Part shown: piece by piece, positions 8,680-19,000 of the stretch
Layout: the number at the start of each line of letters is the position of its first letter
Numbering within the stretch: position 1 is the stretch's first letter
Assembly: GCA_029261995.1 (NCBI GenBank)
Contig: JAJDAF010000014.1
Span: 1 to 44,992, forward strand
Direction: 5' to 3'
Source: Candidatus Zhuqueibacterota bacterium
Lineage (GTDB): Bacteria > Zhuqueibacterota > Zhuqueibacteria > Oceanimicrobiales > Oceanimicrobiaceae
DNA: 44,992 nt
Translations under genes and position numbers: made by a program
The notes under the pieces: model-generated
Told to the model about the DNA's origin: nothing
Databases searched by the model: none
The model's input: only the letters and a program-made list of their open reading frames with translations

Positions 8680-9669
8680 ATGGCTATTTTTCAAAGCGTT
8701 TTGCAACGAGTAGGTGACACGCCCATGGTAAGTATCTCCATCGATGAACTGCCACGGTTGGAGGTTTTGGCAAAGCTTGAGTACCTGAATCCCACTGGTA
8801 GCGTGAAAGACCGAGCCGCTTCTTTCGTCATTGATGAGTGTCTTCAGCGCGGTACGATTGATCAGCAGACGACCGTAATTGAATCTTCTTCCGGCAATAT
8901 GGGGATAGCTCTTTCTGCCTACTGCCGGTCGCGTGGTCTTCGTTTCATCTGCGTGATTGACCCTCACATCTCCCCAATCAATGAGATGCTCATTCGCTCA
9001 TACGGAGCCGATGTGGTTAAGGTCGTGGACAAAGATCCATATGGCGGCTATCTCTTGACACGGATCGCAAAAGTGCAGCAACTGCGACGGAATTTGGAGA
9101 ACTGTTATTGGGTCAACCAGTATGCCAATCCTCTGAATGCCCGGGCCTACTATCACTCGCTAGCGGCAGAGATTTGTGCCGACGCTACGCCACTCGACTA
9201 TATTTTCCTGGGCATTAGTTCGGGTGGGACCATAACCGGGGTCTCACAACGCGTTAAAGAGTGTTTTCCTGCTGCCCGTGTCATTGCTGTGGACATCGTG
9301 GGTTCGGTCATTTTTGGTGGACCGCCGCGCCGCCGCCTCATTCCCGGCATCGGCTCGAGCATGGTGCCAGAGATTCTCAAGGAGGCCAAGATCGATGACG
9401 TGGTCATGATGGATGAATTGAGCACGATTCGAAGTTGCCATGAACTACTGCAGCGGTTCAACATATTTGCTGGCGGTTCATCTGGCTCGGTCTATGGTGC
9501 AGTAAAGAAGTATTTCAACACCAAAAGACTCAGCCGGGAAAGGAGGGTCGTCACCGTGTTTCCGGATCGCGGTGAGCGTTACTTCAACACAATTTACGAT
9601 CCTGAGTGGATGGAGAGCTTTGAGCCTCAGGCAAACGAGAAATGTCATGACATGGAATCTGTAAGCTGA
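8680..9669 (+). CDS. sbnA: 2,3-diaminopropionate biosynthesis protein SbnA-like (PLP-dependent)
   Basis: Cysteine-synthase fold, 329 residues, close to SbnA length. SbnA condenses O-phospho-L-serine with L-glutamate to N-(1-amino-1-carboxyl-2-ethyl)-glutamate in the cytoplasm. Visible motifs are the PLP lysine in NPTGSVKDRA (Lys43), the substrate loop ESSSGNMG (68-75) and the phosphate-binding SSGGTITG (180-187). A longer frame runs upstream to a GTG at 8572, but the family begins at the equivalent of MAIFQSVLQRVGDTP, so the ATG at 8680 is preferred although it has no good ribosome binding site. The next gene overlaps it by one base (TGATG) and encodes the SbnB partner, so the pair identifies the pathway. 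An ordinary cysteine synthase is the alternative and is unlikely in this context. Confidence 0.9.
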   Translation: MAIFQSVLQRVGDTPMVSISIDELPRLEVLAKLEYLNPTGSVKDRAASFVIDECLQRGTIDQQTTVIESSSGNMGIALSAYCRSRGLRFICVIDPHISPINEMLIRSYGADVVKVVDKDPYGGYLLTRIAKVQQLRRNLENCYWVNQYANPLNARAYYHSLAAEICADATPLDYIFLGISSGGTITGVSQRVKECFPAARVIAVDIVGSVIFGGPPRRRLIPGIGSSMVPEILKEAKIDDVVMMDELSTIRSCHELLQRFNIFAGGSSGSVYGAVKKYFNTKRLSRERRVVTVFPDRGERYFNTIYDPEWMESFEPQANEKCHDMESVS

Positions 9670-10634
9670 TGATCTATTTGGATGAACAGCACATAGAGTC
9701 TCTGGGTGCGGATTGGACCCAGACCATCCCGGCAATTGAAAACGCGGTTCGATGTCTCAGTAGAAATGACTATTCGCAGCCAATCAAGCCCTATCTGCGC
9801 TATAGAAATCCAAAGAATCGCATCATCGCCATGCCGGCATTCGCAGGCGGTGACGTGAACATGGCTGGCATCAAATGGATCGCCAGTTTCCCGGAGAACA
9901 TCGACAAGGGGTTAGCGCGCGCCCACAGTGTTGTTGTTTTGAATAGAGCTGAGACAGGCGAACCGATATGCATCATCAATACCGCCTCCCTGAGTATCAT
10001 TCGTACGGCCTCGGTCAGCGGCCTTGTGCTGAAGTACTTCAATGCGGTGCGGCCAATGATGGACATCAAAGTCGCGATTATGGGTTGGGGGCCGATCGGT
10101 CGCTGTCATTACAGGATGTGTTGTGACGTTTTCGGAGATAGAATCAAGCAAGCCCATCTCTTTGACATTCGTAATATCAAGCCTGGTTCCGTCCCTAAGC
10201 TTGGAACACACGAGGTCCGGATTGCAAATGACTGGCGCGAAGCATACGCCGACGCAGATGTTTTTATCACCTGTACTGTGGCAAATGCTGCGTACATTGA
10301 CGAGCAACCTAAGCCTGGGTCTTTACATTTGAATGTCTCTTTGCGTGATTACCAGCTCGACGTCTTTGACAGCTTTCGCGACGCCATTATTGTAGATGAT
10401 TGGGCTGAGGTTTGTCGGCAGCAGACTGATATCGAACGCATGCACCTTGAAAAAGGTCTTCAGGAGAAGGACACGCACAGCATTGTGGATGTGGTTGAAA
10501 GCAATTGCTTGGCTAAGTTGCAGGTGGACCAGCCGGTCATGTTCAATCCGATGGGAATGGCTGTTTTTGATATCGCCATTGGTACCCACTATTATAACTC
10601 TGCAAAATGTAGCGGCGTTGGTGTGGAACTCTAG
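9669..10634 (+). CDS. sbnB: 2,3-diaminopropionate biosynthesis protein SbnB-like (ornithine cyclodeaminase family)
   Basis: The 321 residues are of the ornithine cyclodeaminase / mu-crystallin family. SbnB uses NAD to oxidise the SbnA product, which after hydrolysis gives L-2,3-diaminopropionate (Dap) and 2-oxoglutarate. The Rossmann segment VAIMGWGPIGRCHY lies at about residues 137-150, the family motif IKWIASFPEN near 69, and NPMGMAVFDIA near the C-terminus matches SbnB proteins. The ATG overlaps the sbnA stop by one base, which implies translational coupling. Dap would feed one of the NRPS adenylation domains or the carbamoyltransferase encoded 203 nt downstream. Confidence 0.92.
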   Translation: MIYLDEQHIESLGADWTQTIPAIENAVRCLSRNDYSQPIKPYLRYRNPKNRIIAMPAFAGGDVNMAGIKWIASFPENIDKGLARAHSVVVLNRAETGEPICIINTASLSIIRTASVSGLVLKYFNAVRPMMDIKVAIMGWGPIGRCHYRMCCDVFGDRIKQAHLFDIRNIKPGSVPKLGTHEVRIANDWREAYADADVFITCTVANAAYIDEQPKPGSLHLNVSLRDYQLDVFDSFRDAIIVDDWAEVCRQQTDIERMHLEKGLQEKDTHSIVDVVESNCLAKLQVDQPVMFNPMGMAVFDIAIGTHYYNSAKCSGVGVEL

Positions 10635-10824
10635 CTGGTTGCCGCGATGCTTGCATGACTTTGGCGAGCGATGAGCAAGACCAGAATCTCGATATCTGCC
10701 CTTGCGTTTCTCTAGCAGAAGAAAGAAATCCCGAGTTTTTCAGACAATTCAATGACGCCGTCCTTTGTCTCGTGCTTCGCCACGAAAGATAAATTCAGCG
10801 TTGGACTCCTTGCAAACGAAGTAT

Positions 10825-10832
10825 AAGGAGAG
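10825..10832 (+). promoter_or_regulatory. Strong ribosome binding site of the carbamoyltransferase gene
   Basis: AAGGAGAG lies 5 nt before the ATG at 10838. It is one of the best Shine-Dalgarno sequences in the window and fixes this start. Confidence 0.8.
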
Positions 10833-10837
10833 ACAAA

Positions 10838-11809
10838 ATGAACCTCAAGAATCGTGATTTTATCAGTCTAATGGATTTCTCGCCCAGCGAGCTGGAGGGA
10901 ATTATCACCAGAGCCGAGGCGATCAAGGACGGTAGCCTCAAGGTCGAACGCCATCTACATCGCAAAACTCTGGGGTTGCTCTTCAGCGTCGCTTCCACAC
11001 GTACAAGGATATCGTTTCAGGTGGCGGCCCGCCAGATGGGGGGCCATGCCGAGCACATCAATTGGGAAGATACGCAGCTTATCAATCACGAAAGTCTGAT
11101 TGATACCGCGGAGGTAACCAGCCGCTACCTCGACGCCCTTATCATCCGATCGTACAATATGAATCAATATGGCAAAGGGCGAGAGGCGCTCAACCTGGTT
11201 TCGCAACATGCAAATATTCCGATCATAAACGCCCTGGATGACAAAGACCATCCTTGTCAGGTGATGGGTGACCTCCTGACTATGAAAGAGAAACTAGGTG
11301 AAGATTTCAGGAAGAAGCACGTGGTCTTTACTTGGGGCTATGCCAAGCGGCAAAAGTCTCCTGGCGTACCGCATTCGATGCTGGTTGCGGCTTCTCTCCT
11401 GGGCATGAATATCACTTTTGCCTATCCGGAGGGATTTGACCTCGACGCCGAGTATGTTGACTTTGCCCGTGAACGTATCGAAAAAAACGGCGGCAGCTTG
11501 CTCGTGAGCAATGATTTGCTCAACGCCAGCGAAGGTGCTGATGTCATCTATGTTAAGAGTTGGAAAGCCCTGAACATGTCGAGCGAAGAGGATTATGAGC
11601 AAAGGGAGCGGATTCGCCCGGATTGGTGCGTTTCGGAGCATCACTTTCAACGTGCCAAGTCGGATGCGATCTTCATGAACTGTCTGCCATTAATACGCGG
11701 GGAACAGGCCACCGCCGATGTGGTTGACGGCAAACATTCGGTACTCTATGATCAGGCGGAGAACCGGCTGCATATCCAGAAGGCGATTCTTCACGAACTA
11801 TTGCGATGA
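10838..11809 (+). CDS. Ornithine/aspartate-carbamoyltransferase-family enzyme, probably acting on diaminopropionate
   Basis: The 323 residues show the carbamoyl-phosphate motif STRTR (53-57), HPCQ (138-141) and the catalytic-cysteine segment NCLP (281-284), where most ornithine enzymes have HCLP. The ornithine-binding SMG loop is missing; DVIYVKSWKAL (235-245) stands in its place, as in family members with other substrates. Its position right after sbnA-sbnB suggests carbamoylation of Dap to beta-ureidoalanine, as proposed for the zwittermicin pathway. The carbamoyltransfer chemistry is well supported, the substrate is inferred. A strong ribosome binding site precedes it. The 203 nt before it holds no visible gene and no clear promoter. 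Confidence 0.85.
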   Translation: MNLKNRDFISLMDFSPSELEGIITRAEAIKDGSLKVERHLHRKTLGLLFSVASTRTRISFQVAARQMGGHAEHINWEDTQLINHESLIDTAEVTSRYLDALIIRSYNMNQYGKGREALNLVSQHANIPIINALDDKDHPCQVMGDLLTMKEKLGEDFRKKHVVFTWGYAKRQKSPGVPHSMLVAASLLGMNITFAYPEGFDLDAEYVDFARERIEKNGGSLLVSNDLLNASEGADVIYVKSWKALNMSSEEDYEQRERIRPDWCVSEHHFQRAKSDAIFMNCLPLIRGEQATADVVDGKHSVLYDQAENRLHIQKAILHELLR

Positions 11810-11903
11810 TGCTGAAATCGCACACGACTCGATATTTCCGATGATAGTTTTTGGTATGTTGACAAGTCGAAGACGTTAGCTTCTCGATTAGGAGAAAATC
11901 GAT

Positions 11904-14363
11904 ATGTTTAGAAACTACTTGATAACATTCTATCGCAATCAGCTAAAACACAAGGCATTTTCGTTGATTACGATATTGGGGCTGGCCATAGGGATGGCAT
12001 CCTTCCTGCTGATATATAGCTATGTCGCATATGAAAGAAGTTTCGACCGCTTTCATAAAAAGGATGATAACATCTATCGCGTCGAGTCGAAAATCACCCA
12101 CAAAGGCGAAGTTTTTCGCTCGTCACAGAACGCGCTCGCTTGCGGGCCGCTCATGAAGAAAGATTTCCCCGAAGTTGAGGATTTCACCAGATATCATCCT
12201 ATTCCTGGCTACGGAGTTGTGCAATACAAGGATAAGTCTTTTTTTGAAGAGCGGCTCTTTTATGCAGATTCATCTTTTCTGAGAATCTTTTCCTTTGAAG
12301 TAATAATGGGTGATGGCACAAATGCTCTAAGAGATCCTAGTTGCATCGTCTTAACCGAAAGTATGGCCAAGAAGTACTTTGGCGATGATGATCCCATCGG
12401 CAAATCGTTGATGGTGCTTGGCAAGTATGCCAATCAGCGCTTGCGCGTTACGGCAATCACAAAAGATGTTCCCAGTAACTCGCATCTTCAATACAACGGT
12501 TTGCTGTCAATCCATGGCTTTACTCATGCGCCAGCGTTTGGGAATGGTTGGCAGAATACCACTTTTCAGACTTATGTTCAACTACACCCTGATGCCGATC
12601 CCCAAAAACTCGCGGAGCAGTCCTACGTGTTTATGGAGCGGTACATCGGCAGCTACATGCACGTCTATAATTTCGACCAGGAGTTCACGCTCAGGCCGTT
12701 AGCCGGTGTACACCTCTACGCGGATGTCCAGGGCCAGCTGCAGGAAGTGAGGAACGGCAATTATAAGGTCGTCCACTTTGTGAGCCTGCTGGCTCTATTG
12801 ATTTTGATAATCGCCTGGATGAACAACATAAATCTATCAACCGCGAAACTGCTTGAGCGATTGAAGGAAGTCAAGCTTAGAATGGTTGTTGGGGCAACTC
12901 CAATGCAATTGCTTCAACAGATGGTGTTGGAGTCCGCGATGGTAAACGGCCTCGCTTTCTTAATTGCCATAGGTATTATTCAGTGGGCCACGCCCTGGTT
13001 TAAAGAGATGATGGGACTGCCGGAGCAGGTTTCGACTCTGAGTGGTGCGGGATTCTGGTTGGTGTTCTTTGGCGCGTTTGGACTCGGTATGGTTGCCAAT
13101 TGGCTTTATTTCGTACTCGTGGTTTCCTCTTTCAAGCCGGCCAACATATTGCAAAACCTGGCTACCTTTAATACCAGTAAGGGCGCCAATCTGCGTAAGG
13201 GGTTGCTTGTCATGCAGTTAGCGCTGTCGGTGTTTTTCATAGCGGGCACGCTAACCGTGTACCGCCAGATATCCTTGATCAAGAATAAAGACCTGGGCTT
13301 TGAAAAAGACAATGTTATGATTGTGCGGCAACCCTATGTTCAGGGTTCTGGCTTCAAATTCATCGAGGCTCGCGACACAGAGCAACTTACCAGCAAGATA
13401 GCAGTGTTCGATGAGATCGTCGAGAGGCATCCGGATGTCCAGGGCATTACAAGGTCCGTTTATTATCCGGGGGATGAATATGGACAGTCTGTCAGTGTCC
13501 GCCGAGAAGCCGATGACCCTGCAGCTACGATGCTAATTGCCCAGAACATGGTCAAGTATAACTTTTTTGATGTTTACAAAATGAAGTTATTGGCTGGCAG
13601 GAGTTTTTCGAAGGAGATGCAAACTGATGCTTATTCAACGGTTATCAATGATGCCTCGCGTCGCTTTTTCGGCTTCGAATCGCCTCGGGATGCTATCGAT
13701 CAGTACTTGATTTGGACATTCGGATCGAAATCTTTGCGCCGCCGAGTGATCGGCGTGGTGCAAGATTTTCACCAGGAGTCGCTCCGAAAAGACATAAGGC
13801 CTCTTGTTTTTGTGCCAAGGGTAGAAGCTCGAGTCAGCTCGGCAATCAAGTTGGAGAGGACCGACTCCAAGGTTGTAGGCTTCATCAAGGAAAAATGGCA
13901 AGAGATTTTCCCCGGTATGCCCTTTGATTATCATTTTCTGAAGGGCTTCATCGAAGGATTGTACGCCGACGAGCAAAAACTTAGCGATGTACTGCGGATT
14001 TTCTCTTTCATAGCAATATTTCTGACGTGCTTTGGTTTGTTCGCGCTGTCTCTATATGCGTCAATCCAGAGAACCAAGGAAATCGCAATACGCAAAGTTT
14101 TTGGAGCCAACTCGCGAGGTATCTTAGGGCTTGTTTTGATGGATTTTGTCAAAATGCTTGTCATTGCTCTCGCCGTGGCATTGCCAATCACTTACTTCGC
14201 TTCATATAATTGGCTGCAGGATTTTGCATACCGAATCGATATCGGCCCGTGGTTCTTCCTGGCACCCGTTATCACAACAGCCACCATTACGATCATGACG
14301 GTTCTTTATCATGCAATCAAGATCGCAAAGTCGAATCCGGCAGAAACACTTAGATATGAATGA
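11904..14363 (+). CDS. FtsX/MacB-type ABC transporter permease
   Basis: The 819 residues follow the plan of two-copy MacB/FtsX permeases. There is an N-terminal membrane segment (SLITILGLAIGMASFLLIYS), a periplasmic MacB_PCD-like region (about 45-280) and a first block of membrane helices (about 285-425). A second periplasmic region and a C-terminal FtsX block follow, with RTKEIAIRKVFGAN and an end in KSNPAETLRYE. Length and sequence style resemble permeases abundant in Bacteroidota. AGGAG (11890-11894) precedes the ATG by 9 nt. Such proteins work with a LolD/MacB ATPase, and none is encoded in the window, so the partner is elsewhere. Its place between biosynthetic genes suggests self-protection or export of the product, but the substrate is unknown. 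Confidence 0.9.
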   Translation: MFRNYLITFYRNQLKHKAFSLITILGLAIGMASFLLIYSYVAYERSFDRFHKKDDNIYRVESKITHKGEVFRSSQNALACGPLMKKDFPEVEDFTRYHPIPGYGVVQYKDKSFFEERLFYADSSFLRIFSFEVIMGDGTNALRDPSCIVLTESMAKKYFGDDDPIGKSLMVLGKYANQRLRVTAITKDVPSNSHLQYNGLLSIHGFTHAPAFGNGWQNTTFQTYVQLHPDADPQKLAEQSYVFMERYIGSYMHVYNFDQEFTLRPLAGVHLYADVQGQLQEVRNGNYKVVHFVSLLALLILIIAWMNNINLSTAKLLERLKEVKLRMVVGATPMQLLQQMVLESAMVNGLAFLIAIGIIQWATPWFKEMMGLPEQVSTLSGAGFWLVFFGAFGLGMVANWLYFVLVVSSFKPANILQNLATFNTSKGANLRKGLLVMQLALSVFFIAGTLTVYRQISLIKNKDLGFEKDNVMIVRQPYVQGSGFKFIEARDTEQLTSKIAVFDEIVERHPDVQGITRSVYYPGDEYGQSVSVRREADDPAATMLIAQNMVKYNFFDVYKMKLLAGRSFSKEMQTDAYSTVINDASRRFFGFESPRDAIDQYLIWTFGSKSLRRRVIGVVQDFHQESLRKDIRPLVFVPRVEARVSSAIKLERTDSKVVGFIKEKWQEIFPGMPFDYHFLKGFIEGLYADEQKLSDVLRIFSFIAIFLTCFGLFALSLYASIQRTKEIAIRKVFGANSRGILGLVLMDFVKMLVIALAVALPITYFASYNWLQDFAYRIDIGPWFFLAPVITTATITIMTVLYHAIKIAKSNPAETLRYE

Positions 14364-14378
14364 TATGGAGGTGTTGAT

Positions 14379-15857
14379 ATGGAAAAGACGATGAATCGCA
14401 GAAAGTTCTTGAAGATATCGGGGGCCGGTGTTGGATCTTTGGCAGTGAGCCCATTGTTGGAAAAAGCCGCCTCGGCAAAGCCAGGGCGGCTAGCTGAGGG
14501 CGGTAAAAAAGTGATAGTTGTCGGAGCCGGACTGTCGGGACTGGCAGTGGCTTATGAACTCAATTATAAGGGTTATGATGTCGTTGTTCTGGAAGCGCAG
14601 TCGCGGCCTGGCGGACGCATCCACACTGTGAGAGCACCTTTTTCAGATGGTCTCCATGTAGAGGCCGGCGGCATGTTCGTCCCCGACCATCATGATTTCA
14701 CGATGAAATATATTCGCGAGCTTGAAGTAGATGTCCAGCCAATTTACATGGGCTCCGGCGAATCCGTTTACCATGTTGGCGGCAAACGGCTCATTGGTGG
14801 TATCCGTAAAGTTGATGATTGGCCATTCGAACTGACGGAACAGGAAAAGCAACAGGGCGTAAGCTGGCGCTCCAATCAGTATATCAATAAGTTGGTCAAG
14901 AAACTGGGAGACCCCCGCGACCCGGAGTGGCCCGGCGAGGACATCAAATATTTCGACAAATATACCCTGGCGGGATTGTTGAAAAAGCATGGCGCCTCAC
15001 CCGGAGCTATCAAGCTGCTCGGCCTCGGTTATCTGGACTCATGGGGTGAAGGAATCGATAGTTTCTCGGCCTTGGCAGGCCTGCGCGACATGCGTTTGGC
15101 TGATAACTTCATTGGATACATGATCAAAAATGGCGCAGACAACCTGCCCAAAGCCTTTGCGCGGAAGTTGCAAAAGCAAATACATTATGGCGCGGCGGTT
15201 ACTTACATCGAGCAGAATAGTGAAGGGGTAAAGGTCGTTTACCAGCAAGTCGGTGTTAAGAAGACACTCAGGGCAGACCACGTCGTCTGTGCGATTCCTT
15301 TCTCCGTTCTCAAGAATGTCGATGTGTCACCCGCCTTTTCGTCATGGAAACAGCGTGCGATTAACGAGCTGCCATTTACTTCGTTGAGTCGCATTTTCCT
15401 GCAATTCAAGAAGCGATTCTGGTTGGACTCCAATTTGTCCGGTTTTTCATATACCGATCTACCTATAATGTGGACACGCAATATGACCGGGGCACAGCCG
15501 GGACCGCGCGGTATCCTGGAAGCCTACATTACCGGTGATCATTCCCGCAAGATTACAGCCATGAAAGAGCCGGAACGCTTGTCTTATGTCCTCAAGTATC
15601 TGAACCAGATCTTCCCTGGAGCAGAGGACCATGTCGAAGCAGGCTACGCCAGTTGCTGGGATGCTGACCCTTGGGCCAGGGGCGGTTATAGTTGGCTAAA
15701 ACCTGGGCAACTCGCCGGTATCGGCCGTCACATCGCTACTCCGGAAGGACGAATTCATTTCGCCGGTGACCACACCTCAAAGTGGCCAAGCTGGATGCAA
15801 GGTGCATTCGAATCAGGAAATCGCGTGGCAAGGGAGATTGCACAGGCCACGAGTTAA
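14379..15857 (+). CDS. Tat-exported FAD-dependent amine oxidase
   Basis: The 492-residue flavin amine oxidase starts with a twin-arginine signal (NRRKFLKIS, Arg7-Arg8) and a hydrophobic stretch ending near AASA, so the enzyme should fold in the cytoplasm and be exported. The FAD-binding GAGLSG (49-54), LEAQSRPGGR (71-80), FGDKEAL-type features are not relevant here, but the closing GRIHFAGDHTS and WMQGAFESGNRVA segments match the family. It would oxidise a primary or secondary amine to an imine or aldehyde with release of peroxide. It follows the permease gene by 15 nt behind a TGGAGGTG site (14366-14373), so the two are probably co-translated. A role in periplasmic maturation or inactivation of an amine-containing product fits the context but is inferred. 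A housekeeping amine oxidase is possible. Confidence 0.88.
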   Translation: MEKTMNRRKFLKISGAGVGSLAVSPLLEKAASAKPGRLAEGGKKVIVVGAGLSGLAVAYELNYKGYDVVVLEAQSRPGGRIHTVRAPFSDGLHVEAGGMFVPDHHDFTMKYIRELEVDVQPIYMGSGESVYHVGGKRLIGGIRKVDDWPFELTEQEKQQGVSWRSNQYINKLVKKLGDPRDPEWPGEDIKYFDKYTLAGLLKKHGASPGAIKLLGLGYLDSWGEGIDSFSALAGLRDMRLADNFIGYMIKNGADNLPKAFARKLQKQIHYGAAVTYIEQNSEGVKVVYQQVGVKKTLRADHVVCAIPFSVLKNVDVSPAFSSWKQRAINELPFTSLSRIFLQFKKRFWLDSNLSGFSYTDLPIMWTRNMTGAQPGPRGILEAYITGDHSRKITAMKEPERLSYVLKYLNQIFPGAEDHVEAGYASCWDADPWARGGYSWLKPGQLAGIGRHIATPEGRIHFAGDHTSKWPSWMQGAFESGNRVAREIAQATS

Positions 15858-16011
15858 TGCCGTCCAAAGAATCACGTTCACGTCACCAGAGCGCAAAGTA
15901 CGGATATTGTGCGCTGAATTTAGGCTCTTCTATGAGGAATCTTTGAACAGTAGGCTTCGTCACAATGATTCCGGACTCTCAATACTCCCGTTTTGAACTC
16001 ATCCCAATTTA

Positions 16012-19000
16012 ATGTCACAACTCGATAAGAAAAACGTCGAAGATATTCTCGCACTGACGCCGCTGCAGGAAGGCATCCTCTACCACTACTTGCGCGGTGA
16101 TGACGAGGAGTTGTTTGTTGAGCAGCTGAGAATCACTCTCCATGGCGCACTTGACCGTGATCTGGTGGAAAGGGCATGGCAGCATGTGGTGCGGACGAAC
16201 GAACTATTGAGAACGGTCTATCGTTGGGAGAATCTGAAAAATCCGATTCAGATAATTCAGAAAGAGACCCAAGTAGCACTGGCCCATCACGACATTTCAA
16301 CGAGCGTGACGCCCCAGGACCGCCTGCACCAACTCCGGGATGAAGACCTGAAACGCCGTTTCAACCTGGAGGATGGCGCCTTCAGGATCGCGTTGATCAA
16401 GCTGGGCGACGGCATCTACGAATTAATCGTCTGTTTTCACCACATCATTCTTGACGGCTGGAGCCTTGCTATTGTCCTGAGAGAATTCTTTGAAACCTAT
16501 CAAATCCTGCGCGACGGCAAGACACCACGGCATCTGCCCAAGACTGGATTCAAGGAATTTGTAAAGCTTGGTCAGAAATGTGATGAGGGTGAACAGCGGC
16601 GATTTTGGCAATCGTATCTGGATGGGTTTTGCCACAAACCGGCATTGTCGAATCCTTTGCGAGCGTGGCAAGACAATGTCATGGTTGAGCAGCGGTTTGA
16701 GGTTGATGAAGAGTTGCGCGGCCAGTTGAATGACTTCTGCAAGCGCAACAGAATCACTCTTTCCACGCTCATTTGCACTGTTTATGGTCTTTTACTGCAG
16801 CGCTATACGTTCTCGCAGGATATCGTATTTGGCCTGACTATCTCCGGCCGTTCATCAGGGTTATCAGGCATTGAGGACATGGTTGGACTTTTCATTAACA
16901 CGCTGCCGGTGCGCATTCAGGCTTCCAGAGAGATGTCCATCGACCGACTTTTGCAGGTCGTGCAAAACAGGCTCAATGACCTGCATCGCTTCGAACACAC
17001 ACCGCTGGTCAAAATTAAAGAGTATTGTCAGGAGTTCGCGGACAACGACATTTTCGATTCGCTGGTTGTCATCGAGAATTATCCTTTTGAGGGATTGCTT
17101 GGACAATCTAGCGAGCTTATAGTCGATGACTTCAGCATCACCGAGAAAACCAATTACCCACTAACCTTTGGCCTCTCGCTTTTCGGCGAGAAGATGGAGT
17201 TTGACATCAACTATAAGGAGGAGACATTCTCCAAAAGTTTCGTGAGCGGCATGCAGCGTCACTTTTTGAATCTGCTAATGCAGGTGCTGGAAGCGCCACA
17301 AGAATCGGTCGACCAATTGCAATTATTGTCGGCCGATGACAAAGATGAGATTCTTGCTCATTCCTTTGGCAGCTCCCTTCAATTCAGAGAGTCGGAGAAT
17401 CTTCTGGAGCTGCTCGCGGCGCAGAGTAGGAATTCCGAGGACCGAGTCGCCGTGGTTTTTAACAATGAGCAAATCACATACGTAGAGCTGGGCAGACGCG
17501 CACAACTGCTCGCTGACCGCCTCAAAACCATGGGCGTCGCTTCCGAGTCAATTGTTGCAATTATGTCGGAGCGTTCGCTGGAAATGCTGGTCGGCGTGCT
17601 GGCAATATTGAGGGCCGGAGCCGCCTATCTTCCGATCAATCATGAATACCCGGCCGCAAGAATTGAGTATGTTATCAACGACAGCCGTACGCCTATCTTG
17701 CTTACCCAAAGACACATCGCCGCTGAGGTAGGTGATATGTTGCGGCAAACCTGCCTGGAGAAAATTATTCATATCGATGTCGAGAGTGAAGAGAGCTTCT
17801 CGCTGGCTGAAGTTGAAGTTAAAGGCGAGAACCTTTGTTACGTCACGTATACCTCGGGAACAACAGGTCAACCGAAAGGTGTTATGACGGAGCACCGCAA
17901 CGTTGTCAATCTGTTGCGCTGGTTTGGCCAGAAATATCAGGTTTCCCCGCGAAGCAATGTCCTGCAACTCACAGATTTCAGCTTCGATCCTTTCGTTGAG
18001 CAGACTTTCGGCACTCTGGTTTGGGGAGCAACGTTGCACATCACCGGCAAAGAAATCTATTCCGACTTCAGCCAATTTCAACACTACGTTGAAAGCCGTC
18101 AAATTTCCATGGCTGACATTATTCCTTCTGTCCTGAAAGAGCTTCTGGCTCCCCAGCAAAGATTGTCGAGCCTGCAACAGCTGGTTACCGGTGGCGAACA
18201 GTTGGAGCAAGCCACCAAAGATGCCTTGCTTGAGAAGGGCTATCATCTGTACAATCACTACGGGCCAACCGAGACCACGGTTGATTGCATGACCGCACAG
18301 TGCGACTCAGGCGAAGTTGTCATCGGCAGACCGATTGCGAACACGCAGTCTGTGATCCTTGACCCGCATGACCAACTTCAACCAGTGGGAATCGCCGGCC
18401 ACCTGCATATCGGTGGTGCAGGATTGGCGCGGGGCTATCTGAACCAGCCCGATTTAACCGCGGACAGATACCGTTCGCTGGCAATAAATGCCTCATCTCC
18501 CACGAGATACTATGCAACCGGTGACCGTGCCAGGCAACGTGAAGACGGCATGATGGAGTTTGTTGGCCGACTTGACAGACAGGTTAAGATCCGCGGTTTT
18601 CGAGTAGAACTCGACGAGATCGAGAATGCCATCGCAGCGCATCCACAAGTCCGTGAGAATTGCGTTTTGGTGCGAGATGATGGACTTGGTGAGAAGAGAC
18701 TTGTGGCGTATGTCGCCAGAAAAAGTGATAAGGACGTGACTGCCTGGCCATCTACAGGTGAATACCCGGTGTACGACAAGCTGCTCTACGATGCGATGGC
18801 TAATGATAAGCCACGAAACAAGTGCTACCGCGCAGCCATTGAAAAGCATGTTCGGGGAAAAACAGTCGTGGAAATCGGCACCGGACAGGGCTTGATTCTC
18901 GCCCGTATGTGCGCTGAATCGGGCGCCCGCAAAGTCTACGCAATCGAAATGTTAGATTCCGCCTATCACCAGGCGTGCAAAACCGTCAAGCAGCTTGAGT

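Noticed and set aside
11860-11885. TTGACA before the permease gene as a promoter
   Set aside because: A good -35 box, but no acceptable -10 box at 16-18 nt spacing.
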